A stretch of 15,712 bases of DNA from Pseudomonadota bacterium. Lineage in GTDB: Bacteria > Pseudomonadota > Alphaproteobacteria > Caulobacterales > Caulobacteraceae. Position 1 is the stretch's first letter. Each line of letters starts with the position of its first letter. The stretch spans positions 1-15,712 of the forward strand of contig JAEXJH010000322.1 of assembly GCA_023445955.1 (NCBI GenBank), written 5' to 3'. A program made the position numbers and the translations under genes. Shown here piece after piece: positions 7,957-14,523 of this stretch. The notes beneath the pieces were generated by a model. It searched no databases and was not told where the DNA came from. It was given only the letters and a program-made list of their open reading frames with translations.

Positions 7957-8030
7957 GGGCGTCGCCGATGTGCCGTCCGGAAGGTGGCTATTGGCCAGCT
8001 AAGACAACGTCAACGCAACGATTTTACGGA

Positions 8031-8046
8031 CCTTTTGCGACAAAGG
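8031..8046. repeat. Inverted repeat in the sigma-gene upstream region
   Basis: CCTTT and AAAGG flank a 6-nt loop TGCGAC, with a partial extension (GG on the left, CY on the right). It lies in the 229-bp gap between the TetR stop and the sigma start. It could be a weak terminator of the TetR gene or an operator; there is no T run. The rest of the gap holds only a TTGACG (8008-8013, minus) as a possible -35 element, without a clear -10. Confidence 0.25.
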
Positions 8047-8185
8047 CCTCGCAAGCCGCGCCCCAAGCGCGCCATTTGCAGACATTGGGACCGCGCCAGA
8101 ATCCGGACGTCCGATCGCCGGCGTCGATGGCCACGATCGACCCTTTGCGGACGATCAAGCAGCGCCCCATCGAGCTTGCGGCAGA

Positions 8186-8809
8186 TCAGCGAGCGCTCGC
8201 GCCTGTGAGCAGGACAATCAGCACATGATCGACCAGCTTGGCGAGACGCTCGCGCGGCACCGAGACACCAGCAGGTCCGGCGTCACGTGCCAGATAAGCG
8301 ACCACGACGTCGCTCATCACATCGAGATCGACGTCAGAAAGCGGGGCATGGCCTTGCTTTGCGGCCCGGCGGGCAAGCTCAACCAACTCGTTGCGGACGA
8401 AGCTCAAGAAGCGCCCCGACAGAGTTCGATAGAGGTCTGGGTCTAGCCGAGCCATCTCGATGGTGGCGGTCACGATCTCTGATCGGCCATCACAGTTTCC
8501 AGCCTGCTCCAGAAGCGCGAGAAGATCGTCGCGCAGAGAGGTGCCTGGGTATCGCGGCGCAATGGCTGGGCTCAATGTATCCACGGCGTCAGCGACAAGA
8601 TCGGCCTTTGTTGTCCAGCGTCGATAGAGAGTCGCCTTGGACGCGCCTGCACGCGTTGCGACGTCTGTCATCGTCAGCCCGTGATAGCCCCGCTCGGCGA
8701 GGAGTTCGAGAGTCGCGCTGATAAGCCGATCGTCGCGGCTTTTGTCCTGAGTTCGCCCGCGTGCCGCTGGGGCGAGGCGGCGCTGATGTCGATCCGCAGT
8801 CTTGTCCAT
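8186..8809 (-). CDS. TetR/AcrR family transcriptional repressor
   Basis: A 207-residue regulator when started at the ATG at 8807-8809 (MDKTADRHQ). The frame is open further upstream, but that stretch lies antisense to the divergent gene and is not protein-like. The N-terminal DNA-binding domain spans about 27-75 (LISATLELLAERGYHGLTMT, then the recognition part ATRAGASKATLYRRWTTK). The C-terminal ligand domain continues to 207 and shows the usual helical pattern. It is divergent from an NmrA-like oxidoreductase with 123 bp between, which in this family normally means it represses that neighbour and itself and responds to the neighbour's substrate or a toxic small molecule. No strong ribosome site precedes the ATG. 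The ligand is unknown. Confidence 0.92.
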   Translation of the reverse strand: MDKTADRHQRRLAPAARGRTQDKSRDDRLISATLELLAERGYHGLTMTDVATRAGASKATLYRRWTTKADLVADAVDTLSPAIAPRYPGTSLRDDLLALLEQAGNCDGRSEIVTATIEMARLDPDLYRTLSGRFLSFVRNELVELARRAAKQGHAPLSDVDLDVMSDVVVAYLARDAGPAGVSVPRERLAKLVDHVLIVLLTGASAR

Positions 8810-8850
8810 CCAGGCATGATAGGACCATGCGCGCCAAAACTCAATCGTAT

Positions 8851-8868
8851 CGGAACTCTTGCGTTTCG
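8851..8868. promoter_or_regulatory. Candidate TetR operator between divergent genes
   Basis: CGGAAC and GTTTCG form an imperfect dyad (5 of 6) with a 6-nt centre, in the 123-bp region shared by the TetR and NmrA-like genes. Size and position fit a TetR-family operator; symmetry is modest. Confidence 0.3.
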
Positions 8869-8932
8869 TATTGCTCGGCGCCAGATGAAGCCTCCAAGGC
8901 GGCAAGACCGCATACAACAGAGAGAGTTTCCG

Positions 8933-9865
8933 ATGTTCGACGTGCAGGCTGAGCGCCGCCCGATCCTCGTCACAGGCGCCACTGGCCAACAAGGCGGCGC
9001 GGTTGTCCGGGCGCTCTTGCGAGATGGACGGCCACTGCGCGCCATAACCCGCGATCCGAGTTCGGATGCGGCACAGAATCTTGCAGCTCAGGGGGTAGAG
9101 GTCGTGATGGGGGACTTCGACGATGCCGTAAGCCTTGATGCAGCACTAGCGGGTGTCGCGGGCGTCTTCTCGGTCCAACTGCCGTCTGGCCCCCATGACC
9201 CAGAAAGCGAAGTTCGCACTGGAAAGGCGCTAATTGAGGCCGCTTATCGAGCGGGGGTCGATGTGATCGTTCACACCTCCGTCGCTCGTGCGGGTGATCA
9301 TGAGCAGTTTACGGGGTGGGCTGATGGACGCTGGGAGCCGACGTACTGGCTCAACAAAGCGGCGGTAAACGAGATGGTCAAAGCCAGGGGATTTCGCCAC
9401 TGGGTCGTGCTGAAGCCGGCCATGATCCTCGGAAACATCGTGCCGCCCGTGGCCGACTTCATGTTCCCGACGCTTGCTCAGCGAGGTGAAATCGACACTG
9501 CGCTTGAACCTGGCACCCGCCTCGACTGGATCGCCCCAGACGACATCGGAGCCTTCGCCGCAGCTGCGTTTGCCAACCCAGGGCGGTTCCACGGCCATGA
9601 AATCGACCTGGCCGTCGAGTCTGTCACCATGTCGGAGCTTGCGGCCAAAATCTCGGAAGCAACAGGCAAACCGGTCTCCGCCGTGACCTCATCAGAGGAG
9701 GATTTGGTCGCGCGAGGCTATCACGCAGGCATGATCAGGAGCCAAATCTGGGACAACGTCGAGGGCTATAAGGTCGATCTGGATGGTGTCCGTAGCTGGG
9801 GTGTGCCGCTGACGTCCCTTGACGCCTTCATCGAACAGAACCGCGACAAGTTTGTTATTGGGTGA
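8933..9865 (+). CDS. NmrA-like NAD(P)-binding (atypical SDR) protein
   Basis: A 310-residue Rossmann-fold protein. The dinucleotide-binding motif GATGQQG is at 15-21, right after the first beta strand (PILVT). Other landmarks are ITRDPSS (where NADP-type 2'-phosphate specificity is decided), VMGDFDD, VIVHTSVARAG (end of strand 5) and WLNKAAVNEMV, which carries the Lys in the position of the SDR active-site lysine but no YxxxK tyrosine. That pattern fits the NmrA/HSCARG group: redox sensors or quinone/azo reductase-like enzymes. The start at 8933 is chosen because AGAGAGAG (8919-8926) lies 6 nt upstream and the Rossmann strand follows directly. It is divergent from a TetR gene that probably controls it. 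The exact reaction is unknown. Confidence 0.9.
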   Translation: MFDVQAERRPILVTGATGQQGGAVVRALLRDGRPLRAITRDPSSDAAQNLAAQGVEVVMGDFDDAVSLDAALAGVAGVFSVQLPSGPHDPESEVRTGKALIEAAYRAGVDVIVHTSVARAGDHEQFTGWADGRWEPTYWLNKAAVNEMVKARGFRHWVVLKPAMILGNIVPPVADFMFPTLAQRGEIDTALEPGTRLDWIAPDDIGAFAAAAFANPGRFHGHEIDLAVESVTMSELAAKISEATGKPVSAVTSSEEDLVARGYHAGMIRSQIWDNVEGYKVDLDGVRSWGVPLTSLDAFIEQNRDKFVIG

Positions 9866-9875
9866 GCTTCTCAAT

Positions 9876-9903
9876 GGGTGGAAGGCACTGTCGCTTTCCA
9901 CCC
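9876..9903 (+). terminator. Stem-loop after the NmrA-like gene
   Basis: GGGTGGAA pairs with TTCCACCC (8 bp) around 12 nt, starting 11 nt after the stop at 9865. No T run follows, so it may be a termination or mRNA-end structure rather than a classical intrinsic terminator. Confidence 0.5.
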
Positions 9904-10024
9904 TGCCCTGTCACTCTGGAGGTCCGCCTTGAAGGCGACGCAGCGCCATGAGCGGAAGTTGCATTCCATCCGGAAACTGGACGTTCCTGATCGGTGAATG
10001 GGACGGCAGGCCGCTAAAAGTTTT

Positions 10025-10053
10025 GACGGCGCGAGGCCGGTCCTCGCGCCGTC
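10025..10053 (-). terminator. Strong hairpin terminator for the minus-strand gene ending at 10081
   Basis: A perfect 12-bp stem (GACGGCGCGAGG with its complement) closes a 5-nt loop. On the minus strand AAAACTTTT follows. It lies 28 nt after the stop of the secreted protein and separates the two convergent genes. An overlapping alternative, GCCGTC (10048-10053) with GACGGC (10064-10069), could compete. The 215-bp gap holds nothing else I can support. Confidence 0.7.
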
Positions 10054-10080
10054 GCCGATCATTGACGGCTTATTCGATCC

Positions 10081-10839
10081 CTAGAACTTCCGGTCGCCGT
10101 CTAGCGGATCGCAGGTCCCGCTGAATTTCACTAGGCCGCCGAGCGTGATGCGGCCCGCGCGCCGATCAATCATGATCTTGGGACGATTGAGACCATTGAG
10201 CTTGAACTCGCCCTGGATCATGTCGCGCGTCACCGACAGGTTGGCGATGTTGTACCAGCCGCCATCGTTGTCGCTATGGATGGGCGGGAGCATGTTTTTG
10301 GCCGGCCGGATGCGGCCCTGGCCGCCGTCGATCTCGATCGTGACCGAGGTGTCGTAGTCCTTCTGGGTCCACTCGAAGCCGCTTCTTGGCACATAGCGTC
10401 GCTTGTCTGCATCCCACTCATAGCCCGATCGTGACTGGGTGGTCGTGCGCTGTCCTTCGCCGTAGCAGATCAGGGCGATGTGCTCGCGATAGCCGCCGCG
10501 GTTGGAAGATCCGTAGCCGAACTCCGGTGGGCGGTAGCTGCCGCTCCCGCCTTGCCGACAATCGGCGGCCGGCGTCGAGACGATGGAGTCGTACCGCCCA
10601 CCGACCGTCGACACCGACAGGCAGACGCCGCGACGATCGTTCCACCAGTAGGTCCATTTGCGGTCTTCACCCGATTGCATGCCGGCATTCACATAGCCCC
10701 GAGACGCCAGTTCCGACTCCGCGCCGGCCGCTCGCGCGCCGACGAGGTCGCGGACGTCGGAAGGCGTGACCTGGGCGTGGGCCTGACCCGCGAGGGCCGC
10801 GGCCATCAGGATCGTCGATGTGGCGATTGGTGACTTCAT
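10081..10839 (-). CDS. Secreted protein of unknown function, paralogue A of shared N-terminal module
   Basis: A 252-residue secreted protein of unknown function. The start at 10837-10839 is supported by GAGGTG (10845-10850) and an immediate signal peptide (1-23, ending AHAQ). Residues ~24-96 form a module that is 59 of 71 identical to the N-terminal module of the protein at 12498-13187. It contains SDVRDLVGARA, DRKWTYWWN, GVCLSV and RYDSIVSTP, with two Cys that could pair. The C-terminal half is unrelated to the paralogue. It begins with ALICYGEG, has a Tyr/Trp-rich middle (YEWDADKRRYVPRSGFEWTQ) and ends in a beta-looking stretch with NLSVTRDMIQGEF and FSGTCDP. No enzyme motif was recognised. 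It lies 100 bp after the dehydrogenase remnant, with stem-loops between, so it may be transcribed separately. Confidence 0.82.
   Translation of the reverse strand: MKSPIATSTILMAAALAGQAHAQVTPSDVRDLVGARAAGAESELASRGYVNAGMQSGEDRKWTYWWNDRRGVCLSVSTVGGRYDSIVSTPAADCRQGGSGSYRPPEFGYGSSNRGGYREHIALICYGEGQRTTTQSRSGYEWDADKRRYVPRSGFEWTQKDYDTSVTIEIDGGQGRIRPAKNMLPPIHSDNDGGWYNIANLSVTRDMIQGEFKLNGLNRPKIMIDRRAGRITLGGLVKFSGTCDPLDGDRKF
10568..10593 (-). repeat. Direct DNA repeat shared by the two paralogues, copy 1
   Basis: 26 identical bases are also present at 12910-12935, inside the shared protein module (YDSIVSTPA region). It is the longest exact match I found between the two genes and has the same orientation. 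Confidence 0.8.
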
Positions 10840-10858
10840 AGGAACACCTCTAGGTTGG

Positions 10859-10882
10859 TCTGGGCTGTTTGGCGCGCCCAGA
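10859..10882 (-). promoter_or_regulatory. Stem-loop in the leader of secreted protein A
   Basis: TCTGGGC and GCCCAGA form a 7-bp stem with a 10-nt loop, just upstream of the GAGGTG ribosome site. It may be a 5' leader structure or part of the terminator region of the gene before it. Confidence 0.3.
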
Positions 10883-10906
10883 TGACAATCGTTGAACGCT
10901 TGAACC

Positions 10907-10921
10907 CCGCGCCAAGCGCGG
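10907..10921 (-). terminator. Short strong stem-loop after the dehydrogenase remnant
   Basis: CCGCGC and GCGCGG with a 3-nt loop lie 18 nt after the remnant's stop on the minus strand. There is no T run. It may end or attenuate the transpeptidase-remnant transcript. Confidence 0.35.
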
Positions 10922-10939
10922 TCTCGAACAGGGCGACCA

Positions 10940-11461
10940 TCAGCCGCCCTTGATCGCCGAGAGGGTGACGCGATGCGTGAAGTGCGCACCCGCCTCGATC
11001 TCCGAGAGGCTCGCCAGCGTTGTCGTCGCGATCGCGGTCAGGGCCTCTTCGGTCAGGAAGGCCTGGTGGCCGGTGATCAGAACGTTCGGGAAGGTCAGCA
11101 GGCGCTGGAAGACGTTGTCCTGGATGATCTCGCTGGAGAGGTCCTCGAAGAAGAGATCGGCCTCCTGTTCGTAGACGTCCAGCGCCACGCCGCCGACCTT
11201 GCGGCTCTTCAAGCCCTCGATCAGGGCTCCGGTGTCGATCAGCGCACCGCGGCTAGTGTTGACGATCAGGACGCCCGACCGCGCGGCGGCGTCGAGCCGG
11301 TCGTTGACGAAGACGCAAACCGCCGGATAGCCGGCCGCCAGGCGCGCGGTAAGCGCGTCCAGCCGCGCGTCGAAATAGTCGAGCCCGTGGCCGAAGCCCG
11401 CATTGGCGGCGTCCAGGAACCGGCGGTCGTAGGCCTTGGCGGAGAACACGGCTACGCGCAT
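10940..11461 (-). pseudogene. ldhA: D-lactate dehydrogenase (2-hydroxyacid dehydrogenase) with internal in-frame deletion
   Basis: A 173-residue frame that matches both ends of fermentative D-lactate dehydrogenase (usually ~330 residues) but lacks the middle. Residues 1-~58 (MRVAVFSAKAYDRRFL, then AVCVFVNDRLDAAA) are the N-terminal part of the substrate domain. Residues ~61-173 (GVLIVNTSRGALID onward) are the C-terminal part. About 165 residues are absent at the junction (11279-11290), including the GxGxxG NAD-binding motif. The three catalytic residues of the family remain: R71 in NTSRG, E98 in DVYE and H132 in GHQAF. The frame is intact, so a short protein could be made, but without the cofactor fold it should not be an active dehydrogenase. 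It starts 22 bp after the transpeptidase stop, probably in the same transcript. An assembly artefact is possible but less likely, because the frame is kept. Confidence 0.85.
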
Positions 11462-11483
11462 CGTCGTTGGCTCCGGCTCGCGA

Positions 11484-12482
11484 TCACGGGGTCGGCGTCA
11501 CAGCGTCGAGGATCGTCAACCGCTGCCCAGCGGTCTCGCCGACACTGGATTGGGTGACGAGAATGGTCGCGCCCGGCTTCAGCGCTGCTTTCACCGCGGT
11601 GTAGAAGCCCTGCGGAACGCGCACGCGATTGATAGTCGCCTCGTCCAGCTCTCGCCCCTCCTCCTCGGCGTGTCCCGGCAAGGCGACATAGAGCCAGCTC
11701 AGCGCGCCGTTCTTCCCGGCCGTCAGGCTGATAACGTGCGTGCCAGGATCGTCGTCGTCGATGTGCGCCACGCTTCGGCCGATCTCGACGCCGTTGCGCA
11801 ACACGACGATGGCCTGGTCGTGCTTGGACACGATGATGGTCAGGGCGCCAGTGACCGACGCTTCCGGCGTCCAGCGCCACGCGTCGCTCTGCAACGGCGC
11901 TGGCGCCACGGGAGCGCCGGCCGCATCGATAGGGGCCAACAGGCTGGCGTCGCTGGTGCGCATGTGATCGGCCGCATCACCAGCTACGACCACGGTCGCC
12001 CCAAGTTTCGTGACCCCGAACAGATCGCGCGCGAATCCCATCGGCAGGTGAACGCAGCCGTGGCTTTCGGGATATCCCGGCAGACCGCCGGCGTGTAGAG
12101 CGACGCCATCCCAGGTCAGCCGCTGCTGATAGGGCATGGGCGCGCTGTTGTACTTGTTGGAGTGGTGGTCGGCGTCCTTCTGAAGGATCGTGAAAACGCC
12201 CGTCGGCGTCTCATAGCCTTCGCGGCCGGACGAGACGGTGCTGACCGCGATCCGCACGCCGTTGCGATAGACGGTGGCGCGCTGGCGCGAGAGATCGACA
12301 TAGACCAGCAAGGGTCCGGCCGGCGCGACCTGCGGCGCCCACACCCACTGGCCCGGGGTCAGCTGGTCAGCCAGGCGCGCCAACTCAGCCGCCGAACTGA
12401 CTCGTGCGCCCTGCGCCTGAGCTGATCCCGCGACCAAGGCCAGCGCCACGCAAACGCCGGCTATCCAAAGTCCCCGCCCCAT
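11484..12482 (-). CDS. Periplasmic L,D-transpeptidase (YkuD), with degenerate second YkuD-like domain
   Basis: A 332-residue cell-wall enzyme. The signal peptide is 1-24 (AQAQ). A YkuD domain covers about 57-168: VYVDLSRQRATVYRNG, TPTGVFTI, then H130 and SHGCVHLP with catalytic Cys143, all needed for L,D-transpeptidation of peptidoglycan or for anchoring proteins to it. The usual Arg two residues after the Cys is His145 here. Residues ~213-325 repeat the fold without catalytic residues: RNGVEIG matches RNGVRIA, and VRVPQGF ... LKPGATILV matches VHLPMGF ... KLGATVVV. In that copy the SHGC position reads TINR (283-286), so it is inactive and may be a binding or dimer domain. It starts 15 bp after the secreted protein gene upstream and is probably co-transcribed with it. 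Confidence 0.9.
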   Translation of the reverse strand: MGRGLWIAGVCVALALVAGSAQAQGARVSSAAELARLADQLTPGQWVWAPQVAPAGPLLVYVDLSRQRATVYRNGVRIAVSTVSSGREGYETPTGVFTILQKDADHHSNKYNSAPMPYQQRLTWDGVALHAGGLPGYPESHGCVHLPMGFARDLFGVTKLGATVVVAGDAADHMRTSDASLLAPIDAAGAPVAPAPLQSDAWRWTPEASVTGALTIIVSKHDQAIVVLRNGVEIGRSVAHIDDDDPGTHVISLTAGKNGALSWLYVALPGHAEEEGRELDEATINRVRVPQGFYTAVKAALKPGATILVTQSSVGETAGQRLTILDAVTPTP

Positions 12483-12497
12483 AGATCGACCGCCCGA

Positions 12498-13187
12498 CTA
12501 GCGACCGACGCCGACGTCGAGCGTGTAGCGAAGTTGCTCTCCCCGGCGGGCGGCGTTGCGCATCAGATAGACTTCGATCTTGTAGCGACCGCTGGTCGCC
12601 ACCCGGCCGCGCCAGCGATTGCCGCTGGTCGAACCGTTAAATAACGCCTGGTTGGCGCGCGGCGCGGTGACGTTGAAATAGCCCGAGCGATTGGAGCCCT
12701 GCAGCGAGACGCTGATCGTCTGGCCGGCGCGAACGTCCAACAGATAGGTCATCGTCTCATAGCCGCGGACAACGCCGCGACGTGTGGCCGACGACGACCC
12801 GCGATCGAACCGGATGTCCTCGGTCCGCCCGCTGGCCACTGGTCCGCCGACGGGGCCGGGCAAAGTAGTCGGCCGGCCGGGACCCGGATCGGAACGACGG
12901 CAATCGGGCGCCGGCGTCGAGACGATGGAGTCGTAGCGGCCGTTGACCGTGGCCACTGACAGGCAAACCCCGCGCCGCGCATTCCACCAATAGGTCCACT
13001 TGCGGTCATCGCCGTCCTGAACGCCGACATTGACGTAGCCGCGCGACGCCAGCTGGCTCTCGCCGCTGGAGGCCCGAGCGCCGACAAGGTCGCGCACGTC
13101 CGACGGGGTGGTTTGCGCGAAGGCCGGCGCTAGCGGCGCGAAGGCAAGGAGCGCGGTCAGGGCAAGGGCGGTCGTCGAAGGTCGCAT
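12498..13187 (-). CDS. Secreted protein, paralogue B: shared module plus lysozyme-inhibitor-like C-terminal domain
   Basis: A 229-residue secreted protein. The start at 13185-13187 is preceded by GGAGAGG and followed by a signal peptide (1-24, ending AFAQ). Residues ~25-98 are the module shared with the protein at 10081-10839. A Pro/Gly-rich linker follows (about 99-125). The C-terminal ~90 residues (YETMTYLLDVRAGQTISVSL, FNVTAPRANQALFNG, GRYKIEVYLMRNAARR, YTLDVGVG) form a beta-sandwich pattern. From memory it resembles the pre-peptidase C-terminal / g-type lysozyme inhibitor (PliG-like) group. The fold match is inference and the function is not known. It is the first gene of a short minus-strand run with the transpeptidase. 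A periplasmic or surface role protecting or binding peptidoglycan would fit, but no residue proves it. Confidence 0.82.
   Translation of the reverse strand: MRPSTTALALTALLAFAPLAPAFAQTTPSDVRDLVGARASSGESQLASRGYVNVGVQDGDDRKWTYWWNARRGVCLSVATVNGRYDSIVSTPAPDCRRSDPGPGRPTTLPGPVGGPVASGRTEDIRFDRGSSSATRRGVVRGYETMTYLLDVRAGQTISVSLQGSNRSGYFNVTAPRANQALFNGSTSGNRWRGRVATSGRYKIEVYLMRNAARRGEQLRYTLDVGVGR
12910..12935 (-). repeat. Direct DNA repeat shared by the two paralogues, copy 2
   Basis: Partner of 10568-10593, same orientation, about 2.3 kb away. Recombination between the copies would remove the transpeptidase and the dehydrogenase remnant and fuse the two secreted proteins. Confidence 0.8.
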
Positions 13188-13251
13188 GAGGCCTCTCCAA
13201 ACTGGAACACGAGACAGGCCACGGGAGAGCGTCAAACGCGACCGCAACCTC

Positions 13252-13273
13252 CCCCTAGCTCAACCCTTAGGGG
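13252..13273. repeat. Inverted repeat upstream of secreted protein B
   Basis: CCCCTA and TAGGGG are separated by 10 nt in the 122-bp gap between the TraB-like stop and the secreted protein start. It could be a regulator site or the end structure of the TraB-like transcript. A TTGACG on the minus strand closer to the gene is a possible -35 element without a clear -10. Confidence 0.3.
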
Positions 13274-13309
13274 ACTTGCCCTATCTTGTGAAGGCGAAGA
13301 TGGCGCCCA

Positions 13310-14380
13310 TCACAAGTTGCCGTGCAGGTCCTCCGGCGCATCGATCACGCGCATCCATTTGACCGAGACCACTTTCCATTTCGGGTCGTTCTGGCGGAGC
13401 AGCTTCAGGAGGCCCGGCAGGTGGTCGGAGCCGTAGTTGACGTAGATGCGCGGGCGCGGGTCGCTGAGAATCCGGTCGACCAGGCCGCGGTTTCGATAGT
13501 CGAGCAGCAAGGGGTCCAGGTCGCCAGGCGGCTTGTTGGCCTTGGGCGCCAGGGCGATGTCCAGGACGCCACGGCAGACCACCCCGCCCAAGGCTTGATG
13601 GCGAGGATCGTCCTGCGCCCAGTCCAGGAACTTGGCGATCCCATCAGCGCTGTCGGCGTCGTCCTTGTCGCTCTTCGCGCCCTTGCGCACCTTTTCGGCG
13701 AACGCCTTGTCGGTCTTCAGAAGCCGCTCGTACTCCTGCTTCATCTGCAGGGTCGAGACATCGGCGGCGACGTGGCGTTCGGGATGCTCGCGGATCTCGC
13801 TAGCCAGGAGTTGGAAGTACTCGCCCTGGAACGTCAGGCCACAAGCCTTGCCCAGACTCTTGTAGCGCTCGGCCAGGTCGCCGCCTCCGGCGAGGGTCTT
13901 GGAGAACCAGGCGTCCCCCGCCGGGTCCGGCTTCACGCCCTCATAATAGATCGCGTAGCCATCCGCGATCGCGTGCTGCAGATCGTAGATGACCGACTTG
14001 TAGAAGGTCTCGGTCCCAACGTGGGCCATGCCCTGGAAGATGATCGTCCGCTGTCCGTTCGACAGCGTGGCCTGGGGCGCGACGACCGGCCGGGCGGCGA
14101 CGATAGCGGCTAGGTAGTAGATGGGCGCGGCGGCCACGATGCTGAACACGAAGGCCAGCACGACGCTCGCGCCGGCCCAGCGTCGCCAGAATGGCTTGCC
14201 GCCATGACGATCGCGCAAGGCCCGGACGACCGCCGCGATCGGCAGCGCCAGGACCACGGCGACGGCGAAGATCGCCAGCGGGATCCAGAAGCTGAAGTCG
14301 AGCAACACCGGCAGCGCCAGGAGAAAGCCCACGCCCAGCAGGAACCAGACGACCGTGATGACCCGTTGACCAAACTGCAT
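13310..14380 (-). CDS. Membrane-anchored TraB/PrgY/TIKI-like protein
   Basis: A 356-residue protein starting at the ATG at 14378-14380; the upstream extension of the frame is not hydrophobic and overlaps the divergent control region. Three hydrophobic helices lie at about 7-27, 31-52 and 70-96. The C-terminal part (~100-356) has the TraB/TIKI hallmarks: an early QGMAHVGTETFYKS (116-129, GxxH plus FY) and a late YVNYGSDHLPGLLKLL (GxxHxxG), plus an acidic YYEGVK near 145-150. The family includes metal-dependent membrane proteases (TIKI) and pheromone-shutdown proteins (TraB/PrgY), and the GumN family is related. Both histidines are kept, so activity is possible. Only a weak GGGG ribosome site precedes the start. 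It is divergent from the two membrane genes to its right. The substrate is unknown. Confidence 0.75.
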   Translation of the reverse strand: MQFGQRVITVVWFLLGVGFLLALPVLLDFSFWIPLAIFAVAVVLALPIAAVVRALRDRHGGKPFWRRWAGASVVLAFVFSIVAAAPIYYLAAIVAARPVVAPQATLSNGQRTIIFQGMAHVGTETFYKSVIYDLQHAIADGYAIYYEGVKPDPAGDAWFSKTLAGGGDLAERYKSLGKACGLTFQGEYFQLLASEIREHPERHVAADVSTLQMKQEYERLLKTDKAFAEKVRKGAKSDKDDADSADGIAKFLDWAQDDPRHQALGGVVCRGVLDIALAPKANKPPGDLDPLLLDYRNRGLVDRILSDPRPRIYVNYGSDHLPGLLKLLRQNDPKWKVVSVKWMRVIDAPEDLHGNL

Positions 14381-14408
14381 CGCTGCCCCGAAATCTGCTT
14401 CGGCTAAA

Positions 14409-14438
14409 CCTTGGCGTGAAGGGGTTACCCTGCCAAGG
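14409..14438. repeat. Inverted repeat in divergent control region
   Basis: CCTTGGC (14409-14415) and GCCAAGG (14432-14438) are perfect 7-bp arms, with the smaller odd palindrome GGGT-T-ACCC (14422-14430) between them, not sharing the same centre. It sits between the TraB-like and membrane-protein starts, so it could be a shared operator. Confidence 0.35.
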
Positions 14439-14523
14439 GCGATCTGAAATTGTCGGCCCAAGCCCGCGCCGTCGGCGCATTGATTCCGCGGATCGTCACG
14501 CCTTGCTCAAGAAGGTCTCGCAG

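Noticed and set aside
8104-8113. 10-bp palindrome CGGACGTCCG between TetR and sigma genes
   Set aside because: Short palindromes of this kind are expected by chance in GC-rich DNA; there is no second copy nearby and no link to a promoter element.
8189-8200. Perfect 12-bp palindrome GCGAGCGCTCGC at the end of the TetR gene
   Set aside because: It is made by the last codons (Ala-Ser-Ala-Arg region) in GC-rich DNA, and no T run follows on either strand.
8681-8932. Longer upstream start for the NmrA-like gene
   Set aside because: It would run through the start of the TetR gene. The ATG at 8933 has a good ribosome site and sits right before the Rossmann strand.
8810-8992. Longer N-terminus for the TetR gene
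   Set aside because: The extra residues overlap the divergent gene's coding start and are not typical of TetR proteins.
8186-9865. Horizontal transfer of the TetR/NmrA pair judged by lower GC
   Set aside because: Hand counts of two lines give about 60-62 percent GC, but parts of the receptor gene are equally low, so composition does not separate them.
9904-10024. Possible gene remnant between the convergent genes
   Set aside because: Translations in all frames give no recognisable protein and no ribosome site.
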